From: Akkermansiaceae bacterium
GTDB lineage: Bacteria > Verrucomicrobiota > Verrucomicrobiia > Verrucomicrobiales > Akkermansiaceae
NCBI GenBank assembly: GCA_023301765.1
Contig: JALZUC010000032.1
Span: 1-32,261, forward strand
Reading direction: 5' to 3'
DNA length: 32,261 nucleotides
Part shown: one piece after another, positions 9,065-16,438 of the stretch
Position numbering within the stretch: position 1 is the first letter of the stretch
Layout: each line of letters starts with the position of its first letter
Translations under genes and position numbers: made by a program
Notes under the pieces: generated by a model
Told to the model about the DNA's origin: nothing
Databases searched by the model: none
What the model saw: the letters and a program-made list of their open reading frames with translations, nothing else

Positions 9065-9805
9065 ATGCTAGTTCCTAATCACATTACCTCAGTTATCACC
9101 GGAGTTTTACTCCTTGGTGCTCAGGGTATGTGTGTGGCTCAAGTTGCTGGAGCAGGGGATCATGAGAGAAAGCTACGCTTACTTGAACGTCAGTTGCAGA
9201 AACTGCAGAACCAGAATAATCTATTAGCTCGTGATCTCACTGCTTCAAAAGAGCGTGAGGCGGAGCTTACTAAGAATGTTACAGATCTCAGATTGAGATT
9301 TGCAGCACTTGGAAAAAATCTTCTCAACGGAGGAGATGCTGATCTTTTGGAAGCTGTAAAAAATGCGGAAGTGCTCAGTAAGCAAGGCGCAGCAACAGAA
9401 AAAGCCGTTCACAATATGATGGTTAACTTGCGTGAATACCTCCGCACAGCCATCGCTTCAGACCCAGATACCAGAGTTCGTTTAGAAAGTTCTCTTAGAG
9501 AGCTTGACGCGGCGCTTGGTTTAGGGCAAAAGCCGCGCCCGCAGATAGCTTCCGGCAGTCTGCAGCACGCAAAGATCATTAGTATAGACGCTGAAAGCGG
9601 CTTGCTGGTAGTCAATGCAGGTGAGAGTCAGTCCGTTCGACGCGGTATGACCTTCACTATCCTACGTGGGAATCGCAAAGTGGCTGAGGCCATGGTCGCT
9701 GAAACCCGCAAGGGATTTAGCGGACTCCTACCTACGGAACTAGAAAATCCTAAGGATCAGATTCGCTCAGGCGATATAGCATCCGTTAAAACAGAATCAC
9801 GATAA
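9065..9805 (+). CDS. Predicted secreted coiled-coil protein inserted between rpsS and rplV
   Basis: I do not recognise a named family. From the ATG at 9065 the protein has 246 residues. Residues 4-27 are hydrophobic (ITSVITGVLLLGAQG) and look like a signal peptide or membrane anchor. Next comes a charged coiled coil (about 33-80; LRLLERQLQKLQNQNN), a helical middle, and a C-terminal beta-rich domain (about 180-246) with IDAESGLLVVNAGESQSVRRG and GDIASV. This pattern resembles the small barrel modules at the ends of some envelope proteins, a similarity of style only. The frame is open back to 8978 inside rpsS, but 9065 is preferred because the signal segment begins there. Gaps are 31 bases to rpsS and 25 to rplV, with no terminator, so it should be co-transcribed with ribosomal genes. 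An envelope or periplasmic role is inferred. Confidence 0.75.
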   Translation: MLVPNHITSVITGVLLLGAQGMCVAQVAGAGDHERKLRLLERQLQKLQNQNNLLARDLTASKEREAELTKNVTDLRLRFAALGKNLLNGGDADLLEAVKNAEVLSKQGAATEKAVHNMMVNLREYLRTAIASDPDTRVRLESSLRELDAALGLGQKPRPQIASGSLQHAKIISIDAESGLLVVNAGESQSVRRGMTFTILRGNRKVAEAMVAETRKGFSGLLPTELENPKDQIRSGDIASVKTESR

Positions 9806-9830
9806 CACTCACTTTTTACAAATTAGACCG

Positions 9831-10559
9831 ATGGAAGTTAAATCCACTTACAAATACGCCCGCATCTCGCCTAAGAAGGCCCGTGATGTTGCCCGTGCAA
9901 TTCAAGGAATGCCTGTTTCAGACGCTCTTGATGCGCTTGCTTATACACCTCGTAAAGCAGCCGAGCTCATCGGTAAGACGCTCAAGAGCGCCGTTGCCAA
10001 TGCCGAGAACAATCATGAGCTCATTGCTGATGATCTTACAGTTAAGGAGGCTACAGTAGGTGACGGCCCTACATTTAAGCGCTTTAAACCACGGGCTCGT
10101 GGATCTGCAGGTGCTATCCGTAAGCGCACCAGCCACCTCTACATCACTCTTACCGATGAAGAGGAAATACCAGAGCCACGTGAACGTTCAGCAAAGCCTA
10201 AGAAGCGTGATCAGAAAGCATCTAAAAAAGCCGCTCCTAAGGCTAAAAAAGAAGCTGTTGCTGAAGTAAAAGCAGAAACTACTGATACAGATGTTTCAGA
10301 TCTTGCACTTGGAAAAGTTTATGATACTGCCCCTGACAAGGTTGATGATCTTAAGGTTATCAGCGGTGTCGGACCAGCTATCGAAGAGAAGCTTCACGGC
10401 TTTGGTATCTATACATACGAGCAGATCGCAAACTGGAATGATGAAAATATTAAAGCATTCGATGAGCTTCTCTCATTCAAAGGTCGTATCGAGCGCGACG
10501 ACTGGCTTGCACAAGCCAAAGATTTAATGAACAACACTGATGCTGACGAAGCTAGCTAA
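9831..10559 (+). CDS. rplV: 50S ribosomal protein uL22 fused to a C-terminal helix-hairpin-helix domain
   Basis: Residues 1 to about 110 are ordinary L22, which lines the exit tunnel: [16 protein letters not shown] at the start, then [21 protein letters not shown] in the tunnel loop. L22 normally ends here. This protein continues to 242 residues. A Lys/Ala/Glu-rich linker (about 111-164; [19 protein letters not shown]) leads to a globular domain at about 165-234 with [17 protein letters not shown] (172-188), [28 protein letters not shown]. This is the helix-hairpin-helix type that I know as an add-on to other proteins such as L21 and NuoE in some alphaproteobacteria. HhH domains usually bind nucleic acid non-specifically, so an rRNA or protein contact outside the ribosome core is possible. 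The frame is continuous without sign of a frameshift. Confidence 0.95.
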   Translation: MEVKSTYKYARISPKKARDVARAIQGMPVSDALDALAYTPRKAAELIGKTLKSAVANAENNHELIADDLTVKEATVGDGPTFKRFKPRARGSAGAIRKRTSHLYITLTDEEEIPEPRERSAKPKKRDQKASKKAAPKAKKEAVAEVKAETTDTDVSDLALGKVYDTAPDKVDDLKVISGVGPAIEEKLHGFGIYTYEQIANWNDENIKAFDELLSFKGRIERDDWLAQAKDLMNNTDADEAS

Positions 10560-10597
10560 TAGCCAATCATCATATACCTAACAATTTATATAAAACC

Positions 10598-11293
10598 ATG
10601 GGCCAGAAAATCAATCCTATCTCGTTCCGTCTTGCCGTCTCTAAGGACTGGCGTTCCAAGTGGTATGCCACTGGAAGCGACTACACTGACAAGCTACACG
10701 AAGACCTTAAAATCCGTGCTTACATTAAGAAGCGCTTACACATGTCCGGTATTTCCAAGGTCATTATTGAGCGTGCTTGGAATAGTGTTCGTGTTACTCT
10801 CTCAACAGCTCGTCCAGGTCTAGTTATCGGGCGTAAAGGTTCTGAGATAGAAAAAATGACAAATGACCTCAGCAAGCTTTGCGGTGGTTCACAGGTTAAG
10901 ATTGATATTCTCGAAATTCGCAAGCCTGAGCTTGATGCACAGCTTGTTTGTGAAAACGTAGCTATCCAGCTTGAGCGCCGTATTGCTTTCCGTCGTGCTA
11001 TGAAACGTGCTATTCAGACTGCTATGGAGTTCGGTGCAGAGGGGATTCGTATCCGCTGTTCAGGTCGTCTTGGTGGTGCTGATATTGCACGTGCTGAATG
11101 GTATCGTGAAGGTAAAGTTCCTCTACAGACACTGCGTGTGCCTATAGACTACGGTTTTGCTGAAGCTCGCACTGTTTACGGTATTATCGGTATCAAAACT
11201 TGGATTAACAAGAAGGAAGAAAAAGAACAGCAAGGTTCTGGAGGAGGTCGCCCACGTGGTGGTCAGCGTCGTGACCGTAATAATGCTCGCTAA
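10598..11293 (+). CDS. rpsC: 30S ribosomal protein uS3
   Basis: S3 lies at the mRNA entry site and contributes to helicase activity of the ribosome. The 231-residue protein starts [18 protein letters not shown] and contains the KH-type block [16 protein letters not shown] and the C-terminal domain with [16 protein letters not shown] and [16 protein letters not shown]. The tail after residue 205 is low-complexity and basic ([17 protein letters not shown]), another disordered Gly/Arg tail in this operon. It is placed normally between rplV and rplP. Confidence 0.98.
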   Translation: MGQKINPISFRLAVSKDWRSKWYATGSDYTDKLHEDLKIRAYIKKRLHMSGISKVIIERAWNSVRVTLSTARPGLVIGRKGSEIEKMTNDLSKLCGGSQVKIDILEIRKPELDAQLVCENVAIQLERRIAFRRAMKRAIQTAMEFGAEGIRIRCSGRLGGADIARAEWYREGKVPLQTLRVPIDYGFAEARTVYGIIGIKTWINKKEEKEQQGSGGGRPRGGQRRDRNNAR

Positions 11294-11343
11294 TCGAGCC
11301 GCTTAAACAAGAAAATTTAACATTTACCTAGGAGAATAATAGC

Positions 11344-11763
11344 ATGCCATTAATGCCCAAAAGAGTGAAGTTCCGCAAGACACAGCGCGGAAATCGCGGC
11401 GGTAACGCCCAGCGCGGAAATACCGTAGCATTCGGTGACTTCGGTCTTCAGTGTCTCGGTCGCGGATGGATGACAAATCGTCAGATTGAAGCCTGCCGTG
11501 TTGCCATTAATCGTAAACTCAAGCGTAAAGGAAAGGTTTGGATTCGTGTGTTCCCTCATAAGTCTATCACAGGCCGCCCACCAGAAACTCGTATGGGTAA
11601 AGGTAAAGGTGCTGTTGAAGCATGGGTAGCAGTTATCCGCCCTGGCACAATGCTTTTCGAAGTAGGTGGTGTTTCAGAGTCTGCTGCTAAGAGTGCGCTC
11701 CGTCTAGCATCATACAAACTTGGAGTTCCTACTCGTTTCATCGTTCGTGGTAATCACGGATAA
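11344..11763 (+). CDS. rplP: 50S ribosomal protein uL16
   Basis: L16 is a late-assembly 50S protein near the A-site tRNA and peptidyl-transferase centre. The 139-residue protein has [16 protein letters not shown], then [49 protein letters not shown] and FEVGGVSE, all diagnostic. This is one of the few genes here with a good Shine-Dalgarno: AGGAG at 11330-11334, nine bases before the ATG. A second ATG lies three codons in, but the Shine-Dalgarno supports 11344. Confidence 0.98.
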   Translation: MPLMPKRVKFRKTQRGNRGGNAQRGNTVAFGDFGLQCLGRGWMTNRQIEACRVAINRKLKRKGKVWIRVFPHKSITGRPPETRMGKGKGAVEAWVAVIRPGTMLFEVGGVSESAAKSALRLASYKLGVPTRFIVRGNHG

Positions 11764-11802
11764 TTATAACTGTCACTATTCACAAACTTATTATTCTAAG
11801 CC

Positions 11803-12006
11803 ATGGCTCAGACAACAATTACTGAAATCCGCGAGCTCTCCACTGAAGAGCTTACCGGCCGTCTCCGTGACCTCAAGCAAGAGGCACTTACTCTCCGTCT
11901 CCAGCAGGCCACAGGTCAGCTTGAGAATACAGCACGTCGTCGCCTTGTTCGTCGCGAGACAGCTCGTGTGCAGACGATCCTTACTCAGCGCCGTCAACAG
12001 GGCTAA
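11803..12006 (+). CDS. rpmC: 50S ribosomal protein uL29
   Basis: L29 is a small helical protein near the tunnel exit, next to L23. The 67-residue protein shows the two-helix pattern: [20 protein letters not shown] followed by [30 protein letters not shown]. Size and position (L16-L29-S17) are standard. The start ATG follows TTATTCTAAGCC, with no Shine-Dalgarno. An overlapping frame on the same strand (11720-12031) is a shadow. Confidence 0.97.
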   Translation: MAQTTITEIRELSTEELTGRLRDLKQEALTLRLQQATGQLENTARRRLVRRETARVQTILTQRRQQG

Positions 12007-12048
12007 TCGAGGGTTATCATACCAAACTTAATAATTAATCATTTCACT

Positions 12049-12315
12049 ATGAGCGAAACAAACACTCAATCAGCAGGTCTACGCAAGACCCGCGTTGGCA
12101 TCGTTATCTCTACCTCAATGGATAAAACCATCGTAGTTGAGTATACCAACCGCGTGCCACACCCACGTTTCAAAAAGATCATCAAAAGATCTAAGAAATT
12201 CTATGCGCACGATGAAAAAGGCGAGGCCGCAGTAGGCGACAAAGTCAGCATCATCGAGACAAAGCCAATCTCTAAGAAGAAGTGCTGGATGCTCCAAGAG
12301 GTCCTCACTCACTAA
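12049..12315 (+). CDS. rpsQ: 30S ribosomal protein uS17
   Basis: S17 is a primary binder of the 16S 5' domain. The 88-residue protein has the OB-fold pattern with LRKTRVGIVISTSMDKTIVV, HPRFKKIIKRSKKFYAHDE and VGDKVSIIETKPISKKKCW, typical of bacterial S17. The first nine residues (MSETNTQSA) are a slightly longer polar lead than usual. It lies 42 bases after rpmC and 71 before rplN. Confidence 0.97.
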   Translation: MSETNTQSAGLRKTRVGIVISTSMDKTIVVEYTNRVPHPRFKKIIKRSKKFYAHDEKGEAAVGDKVSIIETKPISKKKCWMLQEVLTH

Positions 12316-12386
12316 TTCTCAGTGTTGCTCCTATGGGCACACAGACGATTACGAATCATAAACAATAATCATAACATTTTTTCGCC

Positions 12387-12752
12387 ATGATCCAAATGGA
12401 ATCCAAAGTTCAAATTGCCGATAACACCGGCGCTCGCGTCGCCAAGATGATTGGTGTCATTGGCAAGCGCACTAAGGTGGCTCGCGTCGGTGATGTCATC
12501 ACTGCTCACGTACGTGAGGCTATCCCCACTGCTAGTATTAAAAAGGGTGAAGTAGTTAAAGCCGTAGTGGTTCGCTCAGCATACCCAGTGCGCCGTGCAG
12601 ATGGCTCAGTATTACGCTTTGATAGTAACGCTATCGTTATTATTGATAAGGACGGTAACCCGAAGGGGACCCGTATTTTCGGGCCTGTTGCTCGTGAACT
12701 ACGCGAGAGACGTTACATGAAAATTGTTTCCCTCGCTCCTGAGGTGCTCTAA
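12387..12752 (+). CDS. rplN: 50S ribosomal protein uL14
   Basis: L14 forms intersubunit bridges and is the docking site for the silencing factor RsfS. The 121-residue protein starts [20 protein letters not shown], and contains [19 protein letters not shown] and [28 protein letters not shown], which is the family C-terminus with no extension. The ATG at 12387 is the conserved family start; the 71-base gap before it contains no obvious hairpin. Confidence 0.98.
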   Translation: MIQMESKVQIADNTGARVAKMIGVIGKRTKVARVGDVITAHVREAIPTASIKKGEVVKAVVVRSAYPVRRADGSVLRFDSNAIVIIDKDGNPKGTRIFGPVARELRERRYMKIVSLAPEVL

Positions 12753-12780
12753 TTTTAAACATCTAATTTTACTCAAGAAC

Positions 12781-13011
12781 ATGAGAACAAAGACACACGT
12801 ATCAAAAGGCGATAAGGTAAAAGTCATCGCTGGTAACCACAAAGGCAAAGAGGGAACAGTGCTTTCCATCAATGCAGAAAAGGCTCAAGTCGTTGTTGAG
12901 GGAGTACGCATCGTCAAGAAGGCGGTCCGTAAGTCCGAGCAGCATCCCGATGGTGGTATCCTCGAGCAAGATGGCCCTATTGCTATCTCGAACGTAAAAA
13001 AAATCTCTTAA
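12781..13011 (+). CDS. rplX: 50S ribosomal protein uL24 (short form)
   Basis: L24 starts 50S assembly by binding the 5' end of 23S rRNA. The KOW motif is clear ([21 protein letters not shown]), followed by NIVKK-like [19 protein letters not shown] and the closing [11 protein letters not shown]. At 76 residues it is shorter than the usual 100-110, because the C-terminal part after the SNV block is absent, as in several lineages. The frame is open upstream to 12724, inside rplN, but the ATG at 12781 matches the family start. Confidence 0.96.
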   Translation: MRTKTHVSKGDKVKVIAGNHKGKEGTVLSINAEKAQVVVEGVRIVKKAVRKSEQHPDGGILEQDGPIAISNVKKIS

Positions 13012-13024
13012 CAAGAATCTCAGC

Positions 13025-13050
13025 ATGGAAGAGTGCAGTTACTTTTCCAT
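13025..13050 (+). other. Small inverted repeat in the rplX-rplE gap
   Basis: ATGGAA (13025-13030) and TTCCAT (13045-13050) can form a short hairpin within the 94-base gap, the longest gap inside the spc block apart from that before secY. No T-run follows, so it is more likely an RNA-processing or spacing element than a terminator. Confidence 0.25.
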
Positions 13051-13105
13051 ACTAAAAGCAAAAACGCGCTTAAGCGAACAAACAATACTAAGCTGACCCG
13101 CTATT

Positions 13106-13678
13106 ATGAAACCTACATTACAGACCTACTACAAGGACAAGGTAGTACCAGAGCTCACTAAGGAGCAAGGCTACACCAATCCTCATCAAGTGCCAGCACT
13201 TGAGAAAATCGTTGTTACTACTCACGTTGGATCTGCTTCAGATCGTAAACAAGCAGTTGAAGACGCTATCGAAGACATTTCCAAGATCACTGGCCAGAAG
13301 CCATCTATCTCCTATGCACGTAAGAGTGTAGCGAACTTTAAAGTTCGTGAAGGTGAGGCTGTAGGCGCCCGTGTTACACTTCGTGGTAACCACATGTGGG
13401 AATTCCTCGATCGTTTCATTAACATCACGGCTCCTAACATTCGTGACTTCCGTGGAATTTCACCAAAGAGCTTTGATGGCCGTGGTAACTACGCAGTAGG
13501 TATCAGTGATCAGTCAATTTTCCCGGAGATCGAACTCGATCAGATCAAGCGTCAGCTTGGATTTGACCTCATTTTTGTTACTTCTGCTCCTTCAGACTGT
13601 GAGGGCCGTGCACTACTAAAAGCACTCGGCATGCCGTTCCGCGAGCCTAAGAAAACCGAAGACGAAGCTGCCGCTTAG
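13106..13678 (+). CDS. rplE: 50S ribosomal protein uL5
   Basis: L5 carries 5S rRNA into the central protuberance and contacts P-site tRNA. The 190-residue protein contains TGQKPSISYARKSVANFKVREGE, GARVTLRG, FLDRFINITAPNIRDFRGI and the family C-terminal FVTSAPSDCEGRALLKALGMPF. The last ten or so residues are an acidic tail (KKTEDEAAA). In most bacteria rpsN (S14) follows; here only 43 bases separate it from rpsH. Confidence 0.98.
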   Translation: MKPTLQTYYKDKVVPELTKEQGYTNPHQVPALEKIVVTTHVGSASDRKQAVEDAIEDISKITGQKPSISYARKSVANFKVREGEAVGARVTLRGNHMWEFLDRFINITAPNIRDFRGISPKSFDGRGNYAVGISDQSIFPEIELDQIKRQLGFDLIFVTSAPSDCEGRALLKALGMPFREPKKTEDEAAA

Positions 13679-13721
13679 TCCTTAATACCCAAAATTTAAC
13701 ATTTAACTAATTACAAGCATT

Positions 13722-14123
13722 ATGGCAGTTTTAAGTGACCCTATTTCTGATTTTCTCACCCGCCTAAAAAACGCTTCTCGCGCAGGCAATGAGTTTTTCA
13801 CCGCACCTCATTCCAAGATTAAAGAAGAGATCGCCAAGATCCTCGAAGCCGAAGGCTACATCTGGAACTACGAGGTAGACACCACCAGTAAGTTCAAAGA
13901 ACTTAAAGTGAAAGTCAAATACTCTGATAACGGCACAGCTGTTCTCACAGATCTTAAGCGCGTTTCCAAGCCAGGAATTCGCCGTTACGTTGGTGCGGGA
14001 GAAATTCCGCGTGTCCTCAATGGCCTCGGCATCTCAATCGTCTCTACTCCTAAAGGACTAAAGACAGGCACTCATGCACGTAGGGAAAAACTCGGCGGCG
14101 AAATCCTCGCATTCGTTTGGTAA
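13722..14123 (+). CDS. rpsH: 30S ribosomal protein uS8
   Basis: S8 binds the 16S central domain; in E. coli it is also the repressor of the spc operon. The 133-residue protein starts with DPISDFLTRLKNASRAG and ends with HARREKLGGEILAFVW, the usual C-terminus. The mid-block ISKPG appears as VSKPGIRRYVG. Upstream lies AAAATTTAACATTTAAC (13691-13707), a motif shared with the regions before rplP and secY. No Shine-Dalgarno is seen. Confidence 0.98.
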   Translation: MAVLSDPISDFLTRLKNASRAGNEFFTAPHSKIKEEIAKILEAEGYIWNYEVDTTSKFKELKVKVKYSDNGTAVLTDLKRVSKPGIRRYVGAGEIPRVLNGLGISIVSTPKGLKTGTHARREKLGGEILAFVW

Positions 14124-14164
14124 TCATCGCCAGTTTAAATATATAACCAAAGAAGGATAATACC

Positions 14165-14704
14165 ATGTCACGTATTGGATTAAAAAATATTACTCTGCCA
14201 GAGAAAGTCACTGTTAAATCTGACTCTACTGGCTCCGTTACCGTAGAAGGCCCTAAGGGTAAACTTGAGTGGACTATGCCAACTGGCATTACTCTCGTAT
14301 CAGAGGACGGCAAAGTCACAGTGAAGCGCGATAGCGAGCACCGTGTAATGCGCGCACTCCACGGCACTTCACGAAGTCTCATCAGTAACATGATCGAGGG
14401 CGTTAGCACAGGTTTCGTAAAGCAGCTTGAAATTCAGGGAGTTGGTTTCCGTGCCGCTGTGAAGGGGAAGGACCTCGATCTCAGCCTCGGCAAGTCACAC
14501 CCGATTCTGCACCCGATTCCAGAGGGTCTTACTGTTACTGTTGATGGAACTACCAATATTAAGGTAGAGGGCATTGATAAGCAACTTGTTGGCCAGTTCT
14601 CTGCTGAAGTACGTCGTTACTACCCACCAGAGCCGTTTAAAGGTAAAGGTGTCCGTTATGTTGGCGAGCGCGTCCGCCGTAAGGCTGGTAAGAGCGTCCA
14701 GTAA
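14165..14704 (+). CDS. rplF: 50S ribosomal protein uL6
   Basis: L6 sits at the base of the L7/L12 stalk near the factor-binding site. The 179-residue protein begins SRIGLKNITLPEKV and has VEGPKGKLEW, the second-domain block GVGFRAAVKGKDLDLSLG and the C-terminal YYPPEPFKGKGVRYVGERVRRKAGK, all diagnostic. A Shine-Dalgarno AGAAGGA (14151-14157) lies seven bases before the ATG, one of the few clear ones in this operon. Confidence 0.98.
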   Translation: MSRIGLKNITLPEKVTVKSDSTGSVTVEGPKGKLEWTMPTGITLVSEDGKVTVKRDSEHRVMRALHGTSRSLISNMIEGVSTGFVKQLEIQGVGFRAAVKGKDLDLSLGKSHPILHPIPEGLTVTVDGTTNIKVEGIDKQLVGQFSAEVRRYYPPEPFKGKGVRYVGERVRRKAGKSVQ

Positions 14705-14749
14705 TCTGTGCCACATCACTAACAATATAATTTAACTATTTTTAAGAAA

Positions 14750-15106
14750 ATGAGCACTCTCAATCGTAAAGAAGTTCGTAGGCGCATTCACCGCCGCATC
14801 CGTAAGAAGGTGTCCGGCACATCATGTTGCCCACGTCTCGCTGTCAGTTATTCAAACCAGCATATCTACGCTCAGGTGATTGATGACACTGCAGGTAACA
14901 CTCTCTGTGCTGCCTCAAGCATCGATAGCGGCATCGAAAAGGCAGCATCAAATCAGGAAACAGCCGCCAAGGTTGGTGAACTTGTCGCTAAGCGCGCTAA
15001 GGAAGCCAATATTGAAAAGGTGGTATTTGACCGCGGTGGTCATCTTTACCACGGTAAAATCAAAGCCCTAGCAGAAGCAGCCCGTGAAGCTGGCCTTAAA
15101 TTCTAA
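14750..15106 (+). CDS. rplR: 50S ribosomal protein uL18
   Basis: L18 binds 5S rRNA together with L5. The 118-residue protein begins with a basic helix ([18 protein letters not shown]) and continues [19 protein letters not shown], with the closing [29 protein letters not shown] that is characteristic of the family. It is followed after only 14 bases by rpsE, the tightest spacing in the operon, suggesting coupled translation. Confidence 0.98.
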   Translation: MSTLNRKEVRRRIHRRIRKKVSGTSCCPRLAVSYSNQHIYAQVIDDTAGNTLCAASSIDSGIEKAASNQETAAKVGELVAKRAKEANIEKVVFDRGGHLYHGKIKALAEAAREAGLKF

Positions 15107-15120
15107 CACACCTATTTATC

Positions 15121-15804
15121 ATGGCTGAAAATCCAACAGAAAAAAGTTCTCCAGAAGTTGCCGATAAGGCTGCCCCAGCTGCAGCTGCAGCACCAAAAAC
15201 TGATGCTGCGTCTACAGGCGCTCCTACATCTGATGACCGTAATGACGGACGTGGACGTGGGCGCGGACGTGGACGCGGACGTGGACGTACTCCACGCCAG
15301 GCACCACCTAAGCCTATGACAGATGATGGCAAAGAGCTTCATGAGAAGGTCGTTTTCATCAACCGTTGTGCTAAGGTTGTCAAAGGTGGTCGTCGCTTCA
15401 GTTTCTCTGCCCTGATGGTATCAGGTGACAAGGAAGGCAGAGTCGGTGTCGGTTTCGGTAAGGCTCAGGAAGTTATCGAGTGCATCCGTAAGGGTAGCAT
15501 TGATGCTAAGCGTTCACTTCAGCGTGTTAAGCTAGTAAACGGAACTATCCCACACGAAGTTCAGGCTGAGCACGGTGGCGGTGTAGTTCTACTTAAGCCA
15601 GCTTGCCCAGGAACAGGTATCATCGCAGGTGGTGGTGTCCGTGCTGTATGCGAAGCCGTCGGTATCACTGACGTTCTTGGCAAAAGCCTCGGTTCTAACA
15701 ATCACGCAAACGTCGTTAAAGCGACTGTTAAAGCTCTTTCCCAGCTCCGCACTCGTGAGGAAGTCCTCGCAAGCCGTGGTAAAAAGGTTAAAGAGTCTCT
15801 CTAG
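15121..15804 (+). CDS. rpsE: 30S ribosomal protein uS5 with an Arg-Gly repeat N-terminal extension
   Basis: S5 acts in decoding fidelity and mRNA entry. Residues from about 75 on are normal S5: [77 protein letters not shown]. Before it lies an extension of about 70 residues: a Glu/Ala-rich part ([20 protein letters not shown]), then seven Gly-Arg pairs (residues 43-56) and a Pro-rich hinge. Such tails are disordered and bind RNA in many systems. The repeat at DNA level (15247-15288, GGACGT units) could vary in length. The total of 227 residues compares with about 165 in E. coli. The ATG at 15121 fits the tight spacing; the extension has no internal ATG until residue 67. Confidence 0.96.
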   Translation: MAENPTEKSSPEVADKAAPAAAAAPKTDAASTGAPTSDDRNDGRGRGRGRGRGRGRTPRQAPPKPMTDDGKELHEKVVFINRCAKVVKGGRRFSFSALMVSGDKEGRVGVGFGKAQEVIECIRKGSIDAKRSLQRVKLVNGTIPHEVQAEHGGGVVLLKPACPGTGIIAGGGVRAVCEAVGITDVLGKSLGSNNHANVVKATVKALSQLRTREEVLASRGKKVKESL

Positions 15805-15849
15805 AGATAACCTCTAAGTTTCAAAAATAAAAAACCAAATTTTAATACT

Positions 15850-16299
15850 ATGAATTTGCATAATCTCAAACCGCGCCCAGGTGCAAAGCACCGTGTGAAG
15901 CGTCTTGGTTGTGGTGAAAGCTCCGGCCTTGGTAAAACATCAGGCCGTGGCCATAAGGGGCAGAAGTCCCGCTCAGGTGGTGGCGTTCGTCCAGGCTTTG
16001 AGGGTGGTCAGATGCCACTTCACCGCCGTCTTCCTAAGCGTGGTTTCAATAATACTCGTTTCCAAGATAAGATTGCTGTTGTTAATGTAGCTGACCTTGA
16101 TGGTCGCTTCGAAGACGGCGCTACTGTCAATATGGATTCACTTAAGGAGGCACGCCTCGTTAAGGGAACCTATGATGCAGTCAAAGTTCTCGGTGATGGT
16201 GAGCTTACCAAAAAGCTTACTTTAGAAGGCTGCAAGGTCAGTGCTTCTGCTAAAGAGAAAATTGAAAAGGCTGGCGGCGCTATTGCTGAAGCTAGCTAA
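15850..16299 (+). CDS. rplO: 50S ribosomal protein uL15
   Basis: L15 is an internal 50S assembly protein. The 149-residue protein has the typical Gly/Arg-rich N-terminal extension ([38 protein letters not shown] is the family pattern, residues 6-43), then [17 protein letters not shown] and the C-terminal globular end with KAGGAIAE. rpmD (L30) usually lies between rpsE and rplO; the 45-base gap here has no room for it. A 139-base gap with hairpins follows. Confidence 0.97.
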   Translation: MNLHNLKPRPGAKHRVKRLGCGESSGLGKTSGRGHKGQKSRSGGGVRPGFEGGQMPLHRRLPKRGFNNTRFQDKIAVVNVADLDGRFEDGATVNMDSLKEARLVKGTYDAVKVLGDGELTKKLTLEGCKVSASAKEKIEKAGGAIAEAS

Positions 16300-16404
16300 G
16301 AAGCATTTTTGCTTCGCGATAATGAAATACTCATCATTGTGGAGGGGAAGTGCTTGCGCACTTCCTCTCCATGCGTATAAACACTGCGCACCAGTAAAAC
16401 TGGT
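16300..16404 (+). promoter_or_regulatory. Hairpin-rich rplO-secY intergenic region
   Basis: Three hairpins lie in a row. GAAGCA/TGCTTC (16300-16315) has a four-T loop. GGAGGGGAAGTGC (16341-16353) pairs with GCACTTCCTCTCC (16358-16370) with one G-T wobble and a four-base loop, the strongest structure inside the operon. ACCAGT/ACTGGT (16390-16395, 16399-16404) has a three-base loop. None is followed by a T-run, so I read them as RNA-processing or mRNA-stability elements that could set secY expression apart from the ribosomal genes. Inference. Confidence 0.45.
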
Positions 16405-16438
16405 AAATCCTAACATTTAACTGATAATTTAATACCCG

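Noticed and set aside
15247-15288. CRISPR-like or tandem-repeat element
   Set aside because: The repeat is coding, in frame, without spacers, and explained by the Gly-Arg tract of S5. No CRISPR array was seen anywhere in the window.
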